Below, piece after piece: positions 23,421 to 35,414 of a stretch of 64,000 nt of DNA. The position numbers and the translations under genes are program-made. The stretch comes from Helicostylum pulchrum (Eukaryota > Mucoromycota > Mucoromycetes > Mucorales > Mucoraceae): positions 544,118-608,117 of the forward strand of contig JAIXMO010000014.1 in assembly GCA_025677825.1 (NCBI GenBank). Reading direction: 5' to 3'. The first letter of the stretch is position 1; each line of letters opens with the position of its first letter. Under the pieces are notes generated by a model that saw only the letters and a list, made by a program, of their open reading frames with translations, was not told the DNA's origin and made no database searches.

Positions 23421-23733
23421 TTTGTACTTTAATTTACTTCGTAATGTTATTTTATTACCTTCTCTCTCTATCATTTTGATTATTATCCCTTTTTTGGTTT
23501 AACAACATCGATTTGATTGTACACTTTTGAAGACTACCTAGACGCTTATATATAAGTCAAATAAGACTTTTTTTTTTATTATCACTTTTAAATTTATTTT
23601 ATATATTTAGTAGTTTCGTGAAGTTGGATTCCGCCCTTAAATCAAATAGTGGTAATAGTGGTGTTAAAGCGGGGGACTGAAGATGTTCTGGAGAAATCCA
23701 ATCTTAAATCGACCCTACCCTTAAATCAGATCG

Positions 23734-23757
23734 CCCGTAAATAGAGCCGCTACTGTA
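23734..23757. repeat. Second right-end TIR of the same element type
   Basis: CCCGTAAATAGAGCCGCTACTGTA differs from the right end at 22435-22458 by one base. Upstream (from about 23627) TTCCGCCCTTAAATCAAATA then GTGGTAATAGTGGTGTTAAA matches the subterminal region of the first element. No matching left end was found, so this copy is incomplete or its left end has eroded. Confidence 0.55.
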
Positions 23758-23982
23758 TTAATAAATACTTTTTTTTACCGGAATCAAAGGGAAAAAAGAA
23801 TGTAGCCCCTATCACTTACCAAGTCGTACACGCTAAAAAGAAGAAAATACGATTGTATGTCTTCATGTATTAGGCAGAGTGTAATAATTCCTTATAGGTA
23901 GACCTACAACTATAGCATAAAAGCATACATAAACACATTTAAATATAAATTCTATAATTTTGAGAAGGGAAAAAAAAGGGTT

Positions 23983-25233
23983 TTATTTTTGCTGATCAAT
24001 ACATGGCTTTTGAGCATGAACAGTATAGAATTTAACGTAGCTTTTATACTCAGCGACTTCATCACCAACAGCATCCAAGAACCTATCATACTTTTCTCTC
24101 TCGTATCCTCCCGCAAAGAACTTGGATAATAGTGGACTACCGCTTTCAAATGCTCCTCTCAAAACTCTCCTTTGTTAAAACATTAATATTATAACTTAGG
24201 TAGTTAGCGCCTAGAGATATAACTACCAATTGGAATCTCCGTTTGTACCATGATTAACAGGGTATTCTGTAATTTTAGTGACACAGTTAATAAAGCCAGC
24301 ATTTTCCAGTCGATCTTTTAATTCCGTTGAAATATGTAAAACCAAGTTTTTACTTTTGAATCCTTGTTCCACTAGAAGATAGATATGAATATAAGAAAAA
24401 AAAAATCCCAGAAAACCATTGCACCTCTACCAACTTACTTAGTTTGTATGCCTCTGTGAATAAAGGCTCTTCGCTAAAAGGAGTCAAATTATGCTAAATG
24501 TAGATCAGTATTTATTACTTTTTTTTTTTGCTTTAAAAAAAAATACCTCTAACAACTGGACGAACCCTCCTGGTTTTATTACGCGATACATTTCCCCCAG
24601 GTTCTATATAATAATTTTTATTTTTGTTTCTTTTCTTTCTGGATTAATATAATCTACTCACGCTATCCCATTCTTCGCTAGTTAGGGCTCCAAAAACCAT
24701 TCTTTGATAAGCAAAGACAAAAGTATTATCCGGAGAGGGGATTTCTATAGTAACATTTCCAATAGAAAAACTGGTATTGATAGGTGCTCTTCCCTTAGAA
24801 GGAAACCCATCAGATATATCAACTCCAAAAAATTGAGAGCTAGGATACTCTTTCGCCATATCAATTGTCCACGGTGCACCGTTTCCACAAGCGCTGTCCA
24901 AGACTGGTATACCTTTTTCTAGTTGTTGTTTAACAGGAGCTAAGCAGTTCCTTTAAAAGTTTTTTATTAGTTTTTAGTAAGGCCTATCTTATTATTATTT
25001 TCACGTTACCCATCGAGTAAATTTTTGAAGCAAAAATGTTGTTCTAGTAAGCGAGCATTTTCTGTGAATGATAATTAGAGATACTTGAAAGGCAGCTTTA
25101 AGTTTTATCAGCTAACTGTAAATATACCTTTTTCATCCGAAGGAAGAGGGTATCCAACACTAGAGTTAAATCTTCTACCGTCTTCGTAATAATATTCTTC
25201 ACTTGTTTTGTTTTCTAGTACAGGAGTAACCAT
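23983..25233 (-). CDS. SAM-dependent methyltransferase, class I
   Basis: Seven exons (25128-25233, 25010-25061, 24662-24950, 24547-24603, 24439-24493, 24227-24371, 23983-24169) give 296 residues. The fold's motif I is GIPVLDSACGNGAPWTIDMA, followed by FFGVDISDGFP (acidic end of strand 2), IEIPSPDNTFVFAYQRMVFG and the post-motif EMYRVIKPGGFVQLLE. This places it in the broad methyltransferase-domain family that is expanded in Mucoromycota. The substrate cannot be predicted from sequence. The N-terminus (EEYYYEDGRRFNSSVGYPLP) matches the start seen in such proteins. Gene structure is intact with every junction in frame. It borders the repeat block on one side and the helicase pseudogene on the other. 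Confidence 0.82.
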
Positions 25234-25769
25234 GCTTATTAATTAAATATAAAACCTTTAAAAACAGCAATGCTTTTATAATGAAATCGAGCAAGTGCTG
25301 AAATCTTCATTTAGAAATGTCACATTGTTACGCCCAGAAAATTTAAGGTAACACAAACCTTGAATTTTCTTATAAATATCCTCTTGGTAATAAGTAAGTT
25401 TACTCAATATCCTACTTGGTTTTCCTTTATAATTCCTCTCTGATCAACTCCCATTTGTTTTATAACACCTTTTGGAGAACAACAGACCTAGGATTAACTG
25501 TCGATACTTCATTACCTTTAGCATTGTTACGCCTAAATTAACTTCCCTGACTCTTGTCACACAAACTCGAGTCAAAAGTATAAATACCTCTCTTTTTCTT
25601 TTCTTTCTATTAAATTTAACTTACCTAGACTTCGAATATCTTAGTGTTCACTTATTTGGTTTTATTAACATGTAATAAAACACCATGTATTACCGACCAC
25701 AATGTTTGGCAAAAAAAAATTGTAATTTCTTATTTTTATCATAATTTACGTGAGTAACTAAAAAGGAAA
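25234..25769. other. Intergenic
   Basis: About 0.5 kb between the methyltransferase start and the 3' end of the helicase pseudogene. A short frame at 25472-25675 has no family features. The region should hold the methyltransferase promoter. Nothing else was seen. Confidence 0.5.
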
Positions 25770-28397
25770 TCAGAAACTTAAGTATATTTGACTTAATTGC
25801 TTGTTAGATTTTTTGTTTAACCAACGAATCCATTTAATGAGAAACTCTCTGTTAAATGGAGAAGATGAACTAACTCTACGTCCCCAACGTAATAAAGTCC
25901 GAGTGTCACCAATAACTACTAATTGACGTCTAGCTCTTGTCATAGCGACTAAACATACACAAAAATGAAGGGTTATAATCAAATTAAAAAAAAAATATTT
26001 ATATGCTGTAGGATTTACCATTTAATCTTCTTTTATCTGATAAAAACCCAACATTACCTTCTTTGTTCGATCTTACCATTGAAATGATAATACATTCCTT
26101 TTCTCTACCTTGATACCCATCAATCGAATTGACCTCGATATCCTTCCATCTCTTGTTAACTACGTCTTGTAAGCTAAATACTTGCGCTGTATAAGGTGTA
26201 ATAACTCCAATTTGAGCTTGCTCTAAACCTCCTTGCTCAATTAAAATTTCGATATGTTTTTCAACCAGCGACACTTCCATATCATTTGAAGAGCTTCTCT
26301 CTGCACTATTTTTGAGTTTTGAGTCTCGTGGAATACGCCCCAATCTCCCGTGTCGATTAACATTAGCGGATACTTCGTACTTTCGCAGATATTTACTCCA
26401 GGCAAGTCTGTCAGTAAGTGACTTGCTACTGATTTATGAGCTACAAGTCTACCGTCGTATAATTCTTGAGAGCTAATTTCATAATCTCTTCATGCATTCG
26501 GTACTGCGTAGTTAAAGTCCGTTTGATTTTTTTTTCCTTGCATATCCATCAACCTATCAAACATTGTATACGACAAATCATTTAATGTCGACAATCCTTT
26601 GGGTCTTGGGTCTTGTACACTAACCGGTTAAGAGATCACAGTAGGCGATAATTGTAAGTGGTCACCACACTATAAAAACGGGAAGGAGGTTACTTATAAA
26701 TCTTTAAAACTAATTTATACATATTAACTATACCAGAATAGCCCTTTTAGCTTTTAATAGGGCAATCCAACAATCAGGTTCTGTCGCTTGACCCGCTTCG
26801 TCGATAATAACTACATCGAAATTCTCATCTTCCATCAGAACGCTACCAGATCTAGGTAAATAAAATACATATAATACAAAAATATTATAATTCGGAAAAT
26901 AGAGTATTATATGTTATCTAGCGCTTACCCATTTAATGTACAAAAAACTACATCTGCTTCTTTGATTAAGACAGCTGGGGATTTCCCATGTTGATAACAT
27001 GTTTTTTCTACAGATATCGTCGCTAATTTATCTATGTTCATAGATTCCATCAATTTAGAGAGTCTATCCATTCCTGGTCTTGTTGTGCGAGAGTTTTTAG
27101 TATATTCAAACTTGTCATACTTTAACTCTTCTGAAGTTATGCTGTGAACGTCCGGGGAAATACGAGCTATATTGCCAACGCGTAGAGTATTTATATGTTC
27201 GTACTTCATTATACGGCGAAGTATATTATCTAGTTTATCTCTTTTTTTTAGAGTATATTTATATCATTCACTTAAAAATCTAACTTTACCAACAGCATTG
27301 TTAGAAGGAGCACAAACAAGTAATCTTAATTTTTGGTTTTCGACTAGTTGTCTAATAATCTCAATGAGTGTGTGGGTTTTTCCTGTCTGGTTGTTTTTTT
27401 TAAAAAAAAAAGGGGGGGGGTGGTTAATAACCTGTAATTACTGGTTCGAATAAACATCACTCACACCTAATGTATAAAACAATTAATCTTTTTTTTAAAA
27501 AAAACACACATTAATGAGTTTATCTTAACTGGAGGCCCATGAATCAACGAGATTTTATTAGGGCCGATACTAAACTCCGTAGCTTCTATTTGAGACTTAT
27601 CCAAATCTTGACCGATAAAGTTTATTTCGTCTAAAGGACGAATTATTGGAAAACACAAGCTACTAAAGAAAGCATTGTATTCGATTGATACTCCCAAAAG
27701 TGAGTTTAATTTCTCTAACGCTTCTGACATTCTAGCAAAAAAAAAAATATATATATATATAATTAATGTACAAGGCTGATTATACTTTATATCCGTGTAT
27801 ATAATTTACCTTTTAAATGTTTCTTCGTTAGGAAATTTGACACTGAGTAAGAAAGATGAAATGTTAATAAGTACTTCTTTTTTACAATAAATAATTCGCT
27901 ACTCACATATTACAAAAACCCGTGATTGAAATTTCATTATTTGTCGAAATATAAATTGCTGTGAGAGTTATTTCAGATATAAAACCTGTAGTATCTTCAT
28001 CAAAAGGGTCAAACATTGATCCATACCCTCGAATTTGAATCCTATCGCCAGCTATAATTTTGTGCTTTGGCAACGTTGTAATAGGCTCAAGTACGATATT
28101 CCTTATTTATAATTCATAAATATATATGTATTAAATCCATTACAATTAAAAAAATATAAATACCATCTTTTACGCTTGGGCTCCTTTTCGTTTCCTATAG
28201 TTGGATGTCAATAAAATAGTTTGAAAAAAAGTATCATATTAATTTATATTACTTAATTCTCTCAAATTTAAAATGGCAATTCCCTTCTTTTCTATATTTA
28301 ACAGGTTTCCCAAAAGAAGTTTTCTGTCTGCGTTCAAAGCAGCTTCTCTTTCCTAAGACACCAACTCGATAAGATGGTTTACAAATTCTCTTGGCAT
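25770..28397 (-). pseudogene. IGHMBP2/Hcs1-like superfamily 1 helicase, inactivated
   Basis: Fragments in helicase order are present on the minus strand. They run from the start MPREFVNHLIELVS at 28397, through GQDLDKSQIEATEF and the Walker A region, then LVCAPSNNAV, EADVVFCTLNG and VVIIDEAGQATEPDCWI. They continue with LCGDHLQLSPTVIS, RTLTTQYRMHEEIM, LLTDLPGV, EVNSIDGYQGREKE, MVRSNKEGNVGFL and VAMTRARRQLVVIGDTR. Lesions are a TAG at 28353-28355 in the first exon, a TAA at 26628-26630 straight after motif III, a frame change around 26482-26530 so that the QYRMHEE motif is in a different frame from its neighbours, and another frame change near 26335. At the Walker A intron (about 27387-27535) the joined motif is one glycine short (GPP-TGKT). 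Such helicases act in replication or translation-linked RNP remodelling. This copy cannot make a full protein. Confidence 0.85.
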
Positions 28398-28805
28398 CTT
28401 TTTTTATTCTTGTTTGAAGAAAAGAAGCAAATAATAATAACGATAAAACTATAAATATATATATGTGTTAGCGGCCTAAGAATACTTGATATAAACGAGT
28501 TGTATGCCAGTCTCACCCAAAAATTAATTTAAAGTATATGTCATACAAGTTACAGCATGATTCTTTTATCACAAACATTCGGCATTAAAGTTAAATTAAC
28601 AACCTTTATGCATTTTTCGCTAGCATAAATAAAAATTATTAAACGCGTTTAAAAACCAAAATATTTTATAAATGCAAAAAGTCGTGTTGTACAAGTTTAG
28701 CAAAGTATACAATGTCGCGTCAGTCACGTCTGATTTAAAAAATAAATAAAAGAATAGAGTTCTGCCACGTTTTTTTTTTCTTTCTTCTTTTTTTTTACGT
28801 AAACT
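28398..28805. other. Intergenic; divergent from ALG6
   Basis: About 0.4 kb of AT-rich DNA between the helicase pseudogene start and ALG6. It would have held the promoters of both. A T/C-rich tract lies just before the ALG6 ATG. No other feature was supported. Confidence 0.5.
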
Positions 28806-30636
28806 ATGTCTACAACAATAAAGGATTCCACGCCATCCTTATTTGTACATAGTCCAGTACTAAGAGCACTTCAACGGCTTGTTCAAAACCAAACGTTATG
28901 GACAGCCCCTTTAATCATCATTTTATTTGCTTCCTTAATTCGTTGGGCCATTGCTTTAAACCCTTACTCTGGTAAAACATATTTATACGGCAAAATAGCT
29001 TTCTCTTTTACTCAAAAATATTTATAGGGTATAACTCGCCTCCGTTGTTTGGAGATTATGAAGCACAACGTCATTGGATGGAGATTACAACTCATCTACC
29101 TACTTCGAAATGGTACCGATACGATCTTCAATGGTGGGGATTAGATTACCCACCATTAACAGCATACCATAGTTGGCTTTGTGGCATAATGTAAAAAAAA
29201 AAACAAAAAAAAAAACTACATATTTTAACCTGCTCCTTTATGTGTGCGTTCTAGTGGATCCAAGATAAACGCGTCTTGGTTTGCTTTAGATAGTTCAAGA
29301 GGAATAGAATCGCCTTCCAGTAAATTATTTATGCGATCCACCGTATTTATTTCTGAAGCATTAATTTATATTCCTGCTGTTTATTTATACTGTCAAATTG
29401 TATACTCATCCAATAAGCAATATTTAAAAAAGGTACAAAATGTGTGGGGTTTTTTTTTCTAGAAGAAAAAAAAAAGTGCTATATATACCAACCTTTTATT
29501 ATTAGCATATGGCAGCAATGTTAATCTTGATGCAACCTGCTTTGATTATGATTGACCATGCCCATTTCCAATTCAATAGCATCATGTTGGGCTTCACCTT
29601 ACTCTCCATCGACTGTCTTCTTACACGTCACTACGTACTAGGATCGATTTTCTTTTGCGCATCATTAGGATTTAAACAAATGGCGTTATATTATTCCCCA
29701 GCCATTTTTGCATTTTTATTAGGTAGATGCTTTTCAGAGAAAAAGGGATTTGTTTTATTTATCAAGTTGGGATTAACCGTGATAACAACATTTGGCATTA
29801 TGTTTTCACCTTGGTTACGATCTTTGGATGATATTCAACAAGTGTTTATTCGTATCTTTCCTGTAGCAAGAGGCCTTTATGAAGACAAAGTAGCAAATGT
29901 ATGGTGTGCTATTAACGTTGTAGTTAAATTAAAACAAATTCTATCTGTTGAATCTACAGTACGTTTAAGGTACACTTATTTACTTTTAGAAAAAAGAGAG
30001 TAAAATAATTAATGCTTTTTTTCTTCTTCCTCTAGTTTATTGACTACAGTATTAGCAGTGTTGCCTATTAGTATTCATTTAGGTATATCTCCATCAAAAC
30101 GTAGATTTATCTATGCCTTGATCAATTCATCTTTGGCCTTCTTTTTGTTTTCCTTCCAAGTACATGAAAAATCGATTCTTTTGCCACTTTTGCCAGTTAG
30201 TTTACTTGTACTGGAAGAACCTGTTGCCACAACCATGTTTATGAACGTAGCCATGTTTAGTATGTTTCCATTATTAAAACGTGAAGGATTAGTCATGGCG
30301 TATTACATTACCAGTATTATTTGGAATTGGCTTGTAGGTGGCTACGGACCCAACACCTCATTAACAACACGTCTCGGCACTTTGGTAAGTAGCAGAGAGA
30401 TTTATAAAAATGTGAAATAAACAACTAATTTGTATACTATATAGGGAGTTCATGTCATGTTTACTATTTGGCATGTTGCCGAAGTATTTATTCCTCCACC
30501 CTCTAATTTGCCTGACCTCTATACTGTGATTAACGTATTAATGAGCTGTGGTATATTTACGCTTTTGTTCGGGTACTATGTTTATCGCCAATTTACAATT
30601 ACAGCAATTATTATAGAACCGAAAAAGTCCCAGTAG
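28806..30636 (+). CDS. ALG6: Dolichyl-P-Glc:Man9GlcNAc2-PP-dolichol alpha-1,3-glucosyltransferase
   Basis: Exons 28806-28971, 29028-29190, 29255-29432, 29506-29969, 30036-30384 and 30445-30636 give 503 residues. The protein adds the first glucose to the lipid-linked oligosaccharide in the ER lumen before N-glycosylation. Family signatures are the lumenal [62 protein letters not shown] and [16 protein letters not shown]. About ten hydrophobic segments are spread along the chain, as in GT57 enzymes. The closely related ALG8 shares most of these motifs. The [12 protein letters not shown] and HWMEIT wording fits ALG6 better. The length is slightly short of the yeast protein at the C-terminus. Confidence 0.92.
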
Positions 30637-31523
30637 TTTTTTTTTTACATAAAGTATTCCCCCCCTCCCCTCACCCTTGTATGTTTGTTTGGGTAGAAAA
30701 TGATCGACAAAGTTTTATATAATACTTTGTATGTGTCATTGTAGTTAAATCTAACGGATTATGTGATATGAATACCCCCGCGTACATCAATTGACCTTTT
30801 TATGTTAGATGTATGAGACTACTTTTGGAAAAAGAAAATATAAGGGAATATTACAAATTTTCATATTCTGTTTGTTTTGTTTTAACCAATACTACAATTG
30901 AATGCAAATAAATCATTTGAGAGAGAGAAGCATTCTTACATTCTCATGACAGCGAAGCTTTTTCTTAAAAAGAACAACCAGACCATATTTTGCCTAGTTT
31001 AACTTTTTTCTTAAAGAGCGACTCCGCCCTTAATCTGATATACGATGTAATATTTAGAATTAATGTTGAAACAAGGAAAAGGAGATACACATATAAACTC
31101 TATTACAACGTCATATAAAATAACAATAATTTAAGGTTACCGGGTAATGCAGACTCAATTGATTTGTTATTTGTACTATGATGTAACAAAGGTACTTTTT
31201 TATTTTGACAGGACAAAACGGGGATTTAAACAATAGAACATAGGGAATTTGGTTCCAGTGTTCCAAAATAGCTTTTATTAATGTAAAACTGTCAAAAATA
31301 AAGGGGGGAAATAGATACAGCGGTAATAATGAGAAATAGATAGATATAGAGAGATCAAAACGTTTTCAAATGCTTATCAGATTGAAATCGAGCATGTATT
31401 TTTTCCTCAATAGGAAAAAAGTACTAGAAATACCTGGTATAGTATATACTGTGTTACCATATACCTAGTCAATTCCATCAATTCCATGTTATTGTTTTTT
31501 TCTCTTGTATCTCTCTATCTATC
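30637..31523. other. Intergenic between ALG6 and SFH5
   Basis: About 0.9 kb. GACTCCGCCCTTAATCTGAT near 31020 resembles the subterminal TTCCGCCCTTAAATCA of the element at 21-24 kb and may be a scrap of it. A short C/G tract (CCCCCCTCCCCTCACCC) lies at 30660, just past the ALG6 stop. No gene was found. Confidence 0.45.
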
Positions 31524-32637
31524 ATGATTACACCTCTTACAAAGACAGAAAAGGAAGCTGTTGCCAAATTAAAGGCAAAGTTGAACGAAATCAAGACCGC
31601 AGCCAATGTCCCTGCTCATTACGCACTTTGGGAGATTGAACTTGCTCAAGATTCAGTTGATCCCAAACTTGATGTGTTGTTGGTAAAGTTTTTAAGAGCT
31701 AGGTAAAAGAAAAAAAAAGCAGTTAAATAAAAATATAATAGAATATATAACTAAAATAAGTTTAAATGAAGAGATCTTGACTTGAGTAAAGCTAGTCAAA
31801 TGTTGATTGACAGCTTAATTTGGAGAAAGGATTTTGGAACTGATCACTTGTTAGATGAAATTATTGATGAGAGCGTTTTAGGCAAAGTAAGTTATGTTTA
31901 CAAGACGGATAAAGAAGGCCGTCCAGTTTGCTATAACTTTTATGGAGATATCGATCAAGAAAAAGTATTCGGAGACGTAGAAAAGTAGGTTAGATTTTGT
32001 TGTTGCGCATGTATATAAAATGGTTGAAGCTAAAATTGAATGTATAATAATAGATTCATTCGTTGGAGAGTTCAGGTGATGGAACGAGGTGTCCAATTAA
32101 TTGATTTTGTTAATACTGATTCAATGGTCGTGATTCATGATTATAACAATGCATCATTATTTGGTCGTACTCAAAATGCAAAGGCTGCTACCAAAGTTAT
32201 TATCAAAATTATGCAAGATAATTATCCAGAGTTCTTGGTAAGTGCTTTATATCATCATTAAAATATTCTAATAATCAACTTTTTCTTCATTTAGTCTGTC
32301 AAATACTTTGTTAATGTACCCTCTTGGGGAAGGTAAGCTGACTCTTTTTTATTGTAAATATATTATTGCTAAGCATAAATATTTCCGTTTTTTTTTTTTT
32401 TTTACTTAATAGTATTATCTTCAAGTTGATTCGTCCTTTACTATCTGAAGCTACTACCAAAAAGTTTGTCGTTTGTTCAAAGTAAGCATATATATAAATA
32501 TATATATTTTGTATAATAGACTTACAAATTATTATAGTAACGATGTACACCCTGAGTTAACAAAGACAATTGATAATCAAAATTTACCTATTGTGTATCA
32601 AGAACCAGGAACCAACAATCCAACAATTACATTATAA
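31524..32637 (+). CDS. SFH5: Sec14-like CRAL-TRIO phosphatidylinositol transfer protein, Sfh5-like
   Basis: Exons 31524-31702, 31772-31984, 32054-32237, 32295-32332, 32413-32481 and 32538-32637 give 260 residues. The N-terminal helical CRAL-TRIO-N part includes YALWEIELAQDSVDPKLDVL and VKFLRARDLDLSKASQML. The lipid-binding lobe has DKEGRPVCYNFYGDIDQEKV, KFIRWRVQVMERGVQLIDF, VVIHDYNNAS, MQDNYPEFLSVKYFVNVPSW and LIRPLLSEATTKKFVV. The YGD...FGDVEKFIRWRV block is characteristic of Sfh5 rather than Sec14. Sfh5 proteins exchange phosphatidylinositol at ER and plasma membranes, and some fungal members bind haem. It is shorter than yeast Sfh5 but contains the complete domain. It lies between ALG6 and a cyclin gene on the same strand, with no sign of shared control. 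Confidence 0.88.
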
Positions 32638-32858
32638 AACCACCACTAATAATAATAAAAAATTGATTAACATTTAGCCGTACAGCGGTGATAGTAGAAT
32701 ATCATTTGATTGGTTTATATGTTTATAGCATTTTTACCATATATATCGATCTTATTTTCCCTTTTTTTTTTTTTTTTTTTGTATAAATACATAAACTTAT
32801 TGTTCATGAGTAATTTTTATTTTTTCACTTTAAATGCTATTATTTTTTCCAACTAGCA

Positions 32859-33516
32859 ATGTCAACTATTAACACAACACAAGTAAAAGCGAATAACCCA
32901 GAAGCACTATTAGGTAATAATTATAAATAACGAATAATAATAATAATAATAGTTTATCTAATATAAAAAAATAGCTTTTACTACATTGACAACCAATAAT
33001 TTACTTTCTTGTGCGTTAAATACATGCAATCGATTACCACCACTAAACGAATTTATACATGATTTTTATAACAAAAAGAATGAATTTCCATGTGCGGTGA
33101 AATTATTCACCTTGATTTATTTATTACGATTGAAATCCAAATTACCAGATAATGCGCGCGGTGGTTACGATACACCTTATCGATTATTTCTAGCCGCGGT
33201 GCTGACAAGTTCCAAATACTTGTCTGAAACAGGCACTGGTTTAACAAGTGTTACCTTATCTTATTTCACTCATCACTTATATACCCCCAAAGATATCAAT
33301 CGTATGGAACGCAGTTTCTTGGGCCTGATCCGCTATGATTTATGGGTCTCGGCCAATGATATTCAGTCTTTTATGAACTCTTATGGCGATCTATTACAAA
33401 TCGATATTAGTCAAGTCAATATACCAGAGCAAGGTACCATCGCTAGGTGCTTATTACCTAATGTTACTACTACAAATACTGCTAATAACGTAGTCAGCAT
33501 ACCTTATCCTGCTTAA
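32859..33516 (+). CDS. Pho85-type (PCL/PHO80-like) cyclin
   Basis: Two exons (32859-32913 and 32975-33516) give 198 residues. The cyclin core includes LPPLNEFIHDFYNKKNEF, CAVKLFTLIYLLRLKSKLP, the YDTPYRLFLAAVLTSSKYLS helix and TPKDINRMERSFLGLIRYDL, which matches the N-terminal cyclin fold of Pcl1/2 and Pho80 (family Cyclin PF08613). Such cyclins bind the Pho85 kinase to control polarity, phosphate or cell-cycle entry. The specific branch cannot be told from this sequence. The C-terminal tail is short and Asn/Thr-rich. The stop is followed directly by a (TA)n run at 33518-33538. Confidence 0.82.
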
Positions 33517-33538
33517 TATATATATATATATATATATA
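33517..33538. repeat. (TA)n dinucleotide repeat
   Basis: A simple TA repeat of about ten units immediately after the cyclin stop codon. It is likely in the 3' UTR or terminator region. Confidence 0.8.
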
Positions 33539-33621
33539 CTCACAAAACTTTGCAATTTACATATTATTTTTCTGATTAATTTTTGTTGTACATAATAAAC
33601 TTTATTATTTTTTTTTTCAAA

Positions 33622-34258
33622 CTAAACATAAACCCAATTGATTTTAATACGGCCAATATCCAAGTTAGAGATGGATTTAAATGCTGCGGGACTCAAGTCA
33701 ACAGAGCCGGAAGAACAAGGTGGGCACGTATCAACCTTTTTTTAAAAAAATAAAATGCTATTAAATTTTATATATTCATGCTGATAAAATAAAAAAAAGG
33801 GGAAAACTTACAATCTTGACAGTGACAGACTTGTTAGTGGCAGGGTTAGTTACATTGATCTTTTTTCCACACATGGGATTGTTATTGGGGTTATCACCGT
33901 TCATCATTTGAGGAGCATTCAAAGCAGCAACTAATTCATCATCAGTATTTTCTTGACCACAGGAACCAAGCCCAATATCGAACCAAGTGCCGTCGCCAGA
34001 ATTAACTGAGCCCGAACCGGCGGGTGAGCTAGCAGATGCGGAAGCTGAAGACTTTGCAGTGGTAGCGGTTGCCTTGAGACTGGTGGCAGTTGCCTTGACA
34101 GAAGCTTTCTTGGTTGTTACCTTTTTTGCTTTCGAGGTTACCTTGACTTGCTTAGCGCCTCGAACGTATCTTTGCTTATTGAAAGAAGCAGCAGAAACCG
34201 TAGAGGCAAAGAGAATGACAAGAGCCAAAGTATAAAGAAGAACAGTAAGAGACTTCAT
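33622..34258 (-). CDS. Secreted double-psi beta-barrel (RlpA/expansin-like) protein
   Basis: Two exons (33812-34258 and 33622-33735) give 186 residues. A signal peptide (MKSLTVLLYTLALVILFAST, cut near VSA|ASF) is followed by a Lys/Ala/Ser/Thr-rich low-complexity spacer (about residues 30-85), likely heavily O-glycosylated. The barrel domain follows: GDGTWFDIGLGSCGQEN, NPMCGKKINVTNPATNKSVT and VDTCPPCSSGSVDLSPAAFK, ending in IGRIKINWVYV. Four cysteines pair as usual in such domains. Proteins of this type are abundant in fungi and may bind wall polysaccharide. Enzymatic activity is not established, and the catalytic Asp/His pair of true expansins is not clearly present. A TATATAAA lies about 65 bases upstream of the ATG. 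Confidence 0.88.
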
Positions 34259-34323
34259 TTTTGAAAATAAATAAAAAAAAAGGATGAAGAAAACGATTTT
34301 ACAGCAAGCAACAGATGCCTATT

Positions 34324-34331
34324 TTATATAC
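34324..34331 (-). promoter_or_regulatory. Probable TATA box of the secreted barrel-protein gene
   Basis: The minus strand reads TATATAAA about 65 bases before the ATG at 34258. That is a normal fungal distance for a transcription start close to the ATG. This is a pattern match only. Confidence 0.5.
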
Positions 34332-34796
34332 AAAGATTTAAATTGATTTGCGCTACGATACCCATGAAACCGTTATATAATAATACATCTTTTAATCATG
34401 AATTAGACAGCTTATAATTTGTCAAATTTGATGATATAATTAAACAAATGAAATTTATAATTTTGATCAAACATCCGGCTTTCTTTTTTTTTGGAGCGAG
34501 TCGGAAAAAGTAAATAAAAAACTGGCTTAAAATATTTTCAACCGAACCGTTGTGTGCATAAAAACTGTGCGTGCGTAGATTTGTGTGAGAAAAAAAAAAA
34601 GAAAAGACTGTTAGGGGGCAAGCCAAATTTTTTTGGCCTTAAATTTTTTTTTTTTGTTAAATAACCCAATCAAACCGGGCAGGAGGTACTGGGGGGGAGG
34701 GCATATATTTTTTTGTTTATTTTCTTTGGGGGGAAAAGTTTTTTTTTTCTCCTCTTTCCCCTAAACTAAACTTTTTTTTTTCTTTTATTTTTTACC
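34332..34796. other. Intergenic; divergent promoters of barrel protein and HMG-box gene
   Basis: About 0.5 kb shared by two divergently transcribed genes. A G-rich tract (GGAGGTACTGGGGGGGAGGG near 34681) and long T/C tracts precede the HMG-box ATG. No ORF of interest was found. Confidence 0.5.
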
Positions 34797-35414
34797 ATGA
34801 CTCAAGAGACAACACGCCATGTATGTATCACACACAAAAATTCATATAAAATAATATTATTTTTTTTGTTTATTTACACATGTTTTATTGTTTTGTTTTT
34901 TTAGAAGGTATCAGAGTTGATTAAGCAGCTGGGAAAGAATTTAGTCGCTTTATCAGAAGTTTTAATCGACACTCCTAGCCAAGAAACTGTCCATAAAGAG
35001 GCTGAAGATAAAAAAATTATTAAAAAGAAGAAAAAGGCAGACAAAGATCCTAATGCACCTAAACGCAATCTCAGTAGTTACATGTTATTCTCGCAAGCAG
35101 TTCGTCCTGCCACCGTAGAAAAGCACCCTGATTTAAAAGCAGTCGATATTGCTAAACTTATCGGTGAAAAATGGAATGCCTTGAGTGATAAAGAGAAGCA
35201 CCCTTATATTAAGCAAGCCGAAAAGGAAAAGGCAAGATTCGATAAGGAAACTTCAGCCTATAAGGCTTCTTTAGGTCAAGAAGAAAAGCCTTCTCATAAG
35301 CGTAAGGTCGTCGTTGAAGAACCTGAAGTTAAAAAGAAGTCAAAGAAGGAAGAGGTTACAACTGAAGTCACTCCTCCTACAAAGAAGAAGTCTTCTCATA
35401 AGAAGAAAAACTAA
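34797..35414 (+). CDS. HMG-box DNA-binding protein (HMO1/NHP6-like)
   Basis: Exons 34797-34820 and 34905-35414 give 177 residues. One HMG box occupies about residues 57-127: DPNAPKRNLSSYMLFSQAVR, then KHPDLKAVDIAKLIGEKWNA and SDKEKHPYIKQAEKEKARFD, with the conserved Pro, Trp and Lys positions of non-sequence-specific HMGB proteins. An N-terminal helical part (VSELIKQLGKNLVALSEVL) and a Lys-rich C-terminal tail (KKKSKKEEV ... KKKSSHKKKN) flank it. The arrangement, with an N-terminal degenerate region, a box and a basic tail, resembles Hmo1, which works at rRNA and ribosomal protein genes. Nhp6 proteins are shorter. The first exon carries eight codons. Confidence 0.85.

Larger units (their letters stand above)
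19782..23982. other. 4.2 kb gene-poor block of decayed repeats
   Basis: No intact gene was found between VPS35 and the methyltransferase. The right half (21078-23757) contains a TIR-flanked unit and diverged copies of the same repeats, annotated separately. The left half (19782-21077) has only short open frames, plus a 17-base string AATACAAGCAAACAAAA duplicated near 20303 and 20340. A frame at 21742-21981 (MILIESLEETAETLDPGPLI...) lies inside the repeat unit and has no recognisable domain. Confidence 0.6.
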
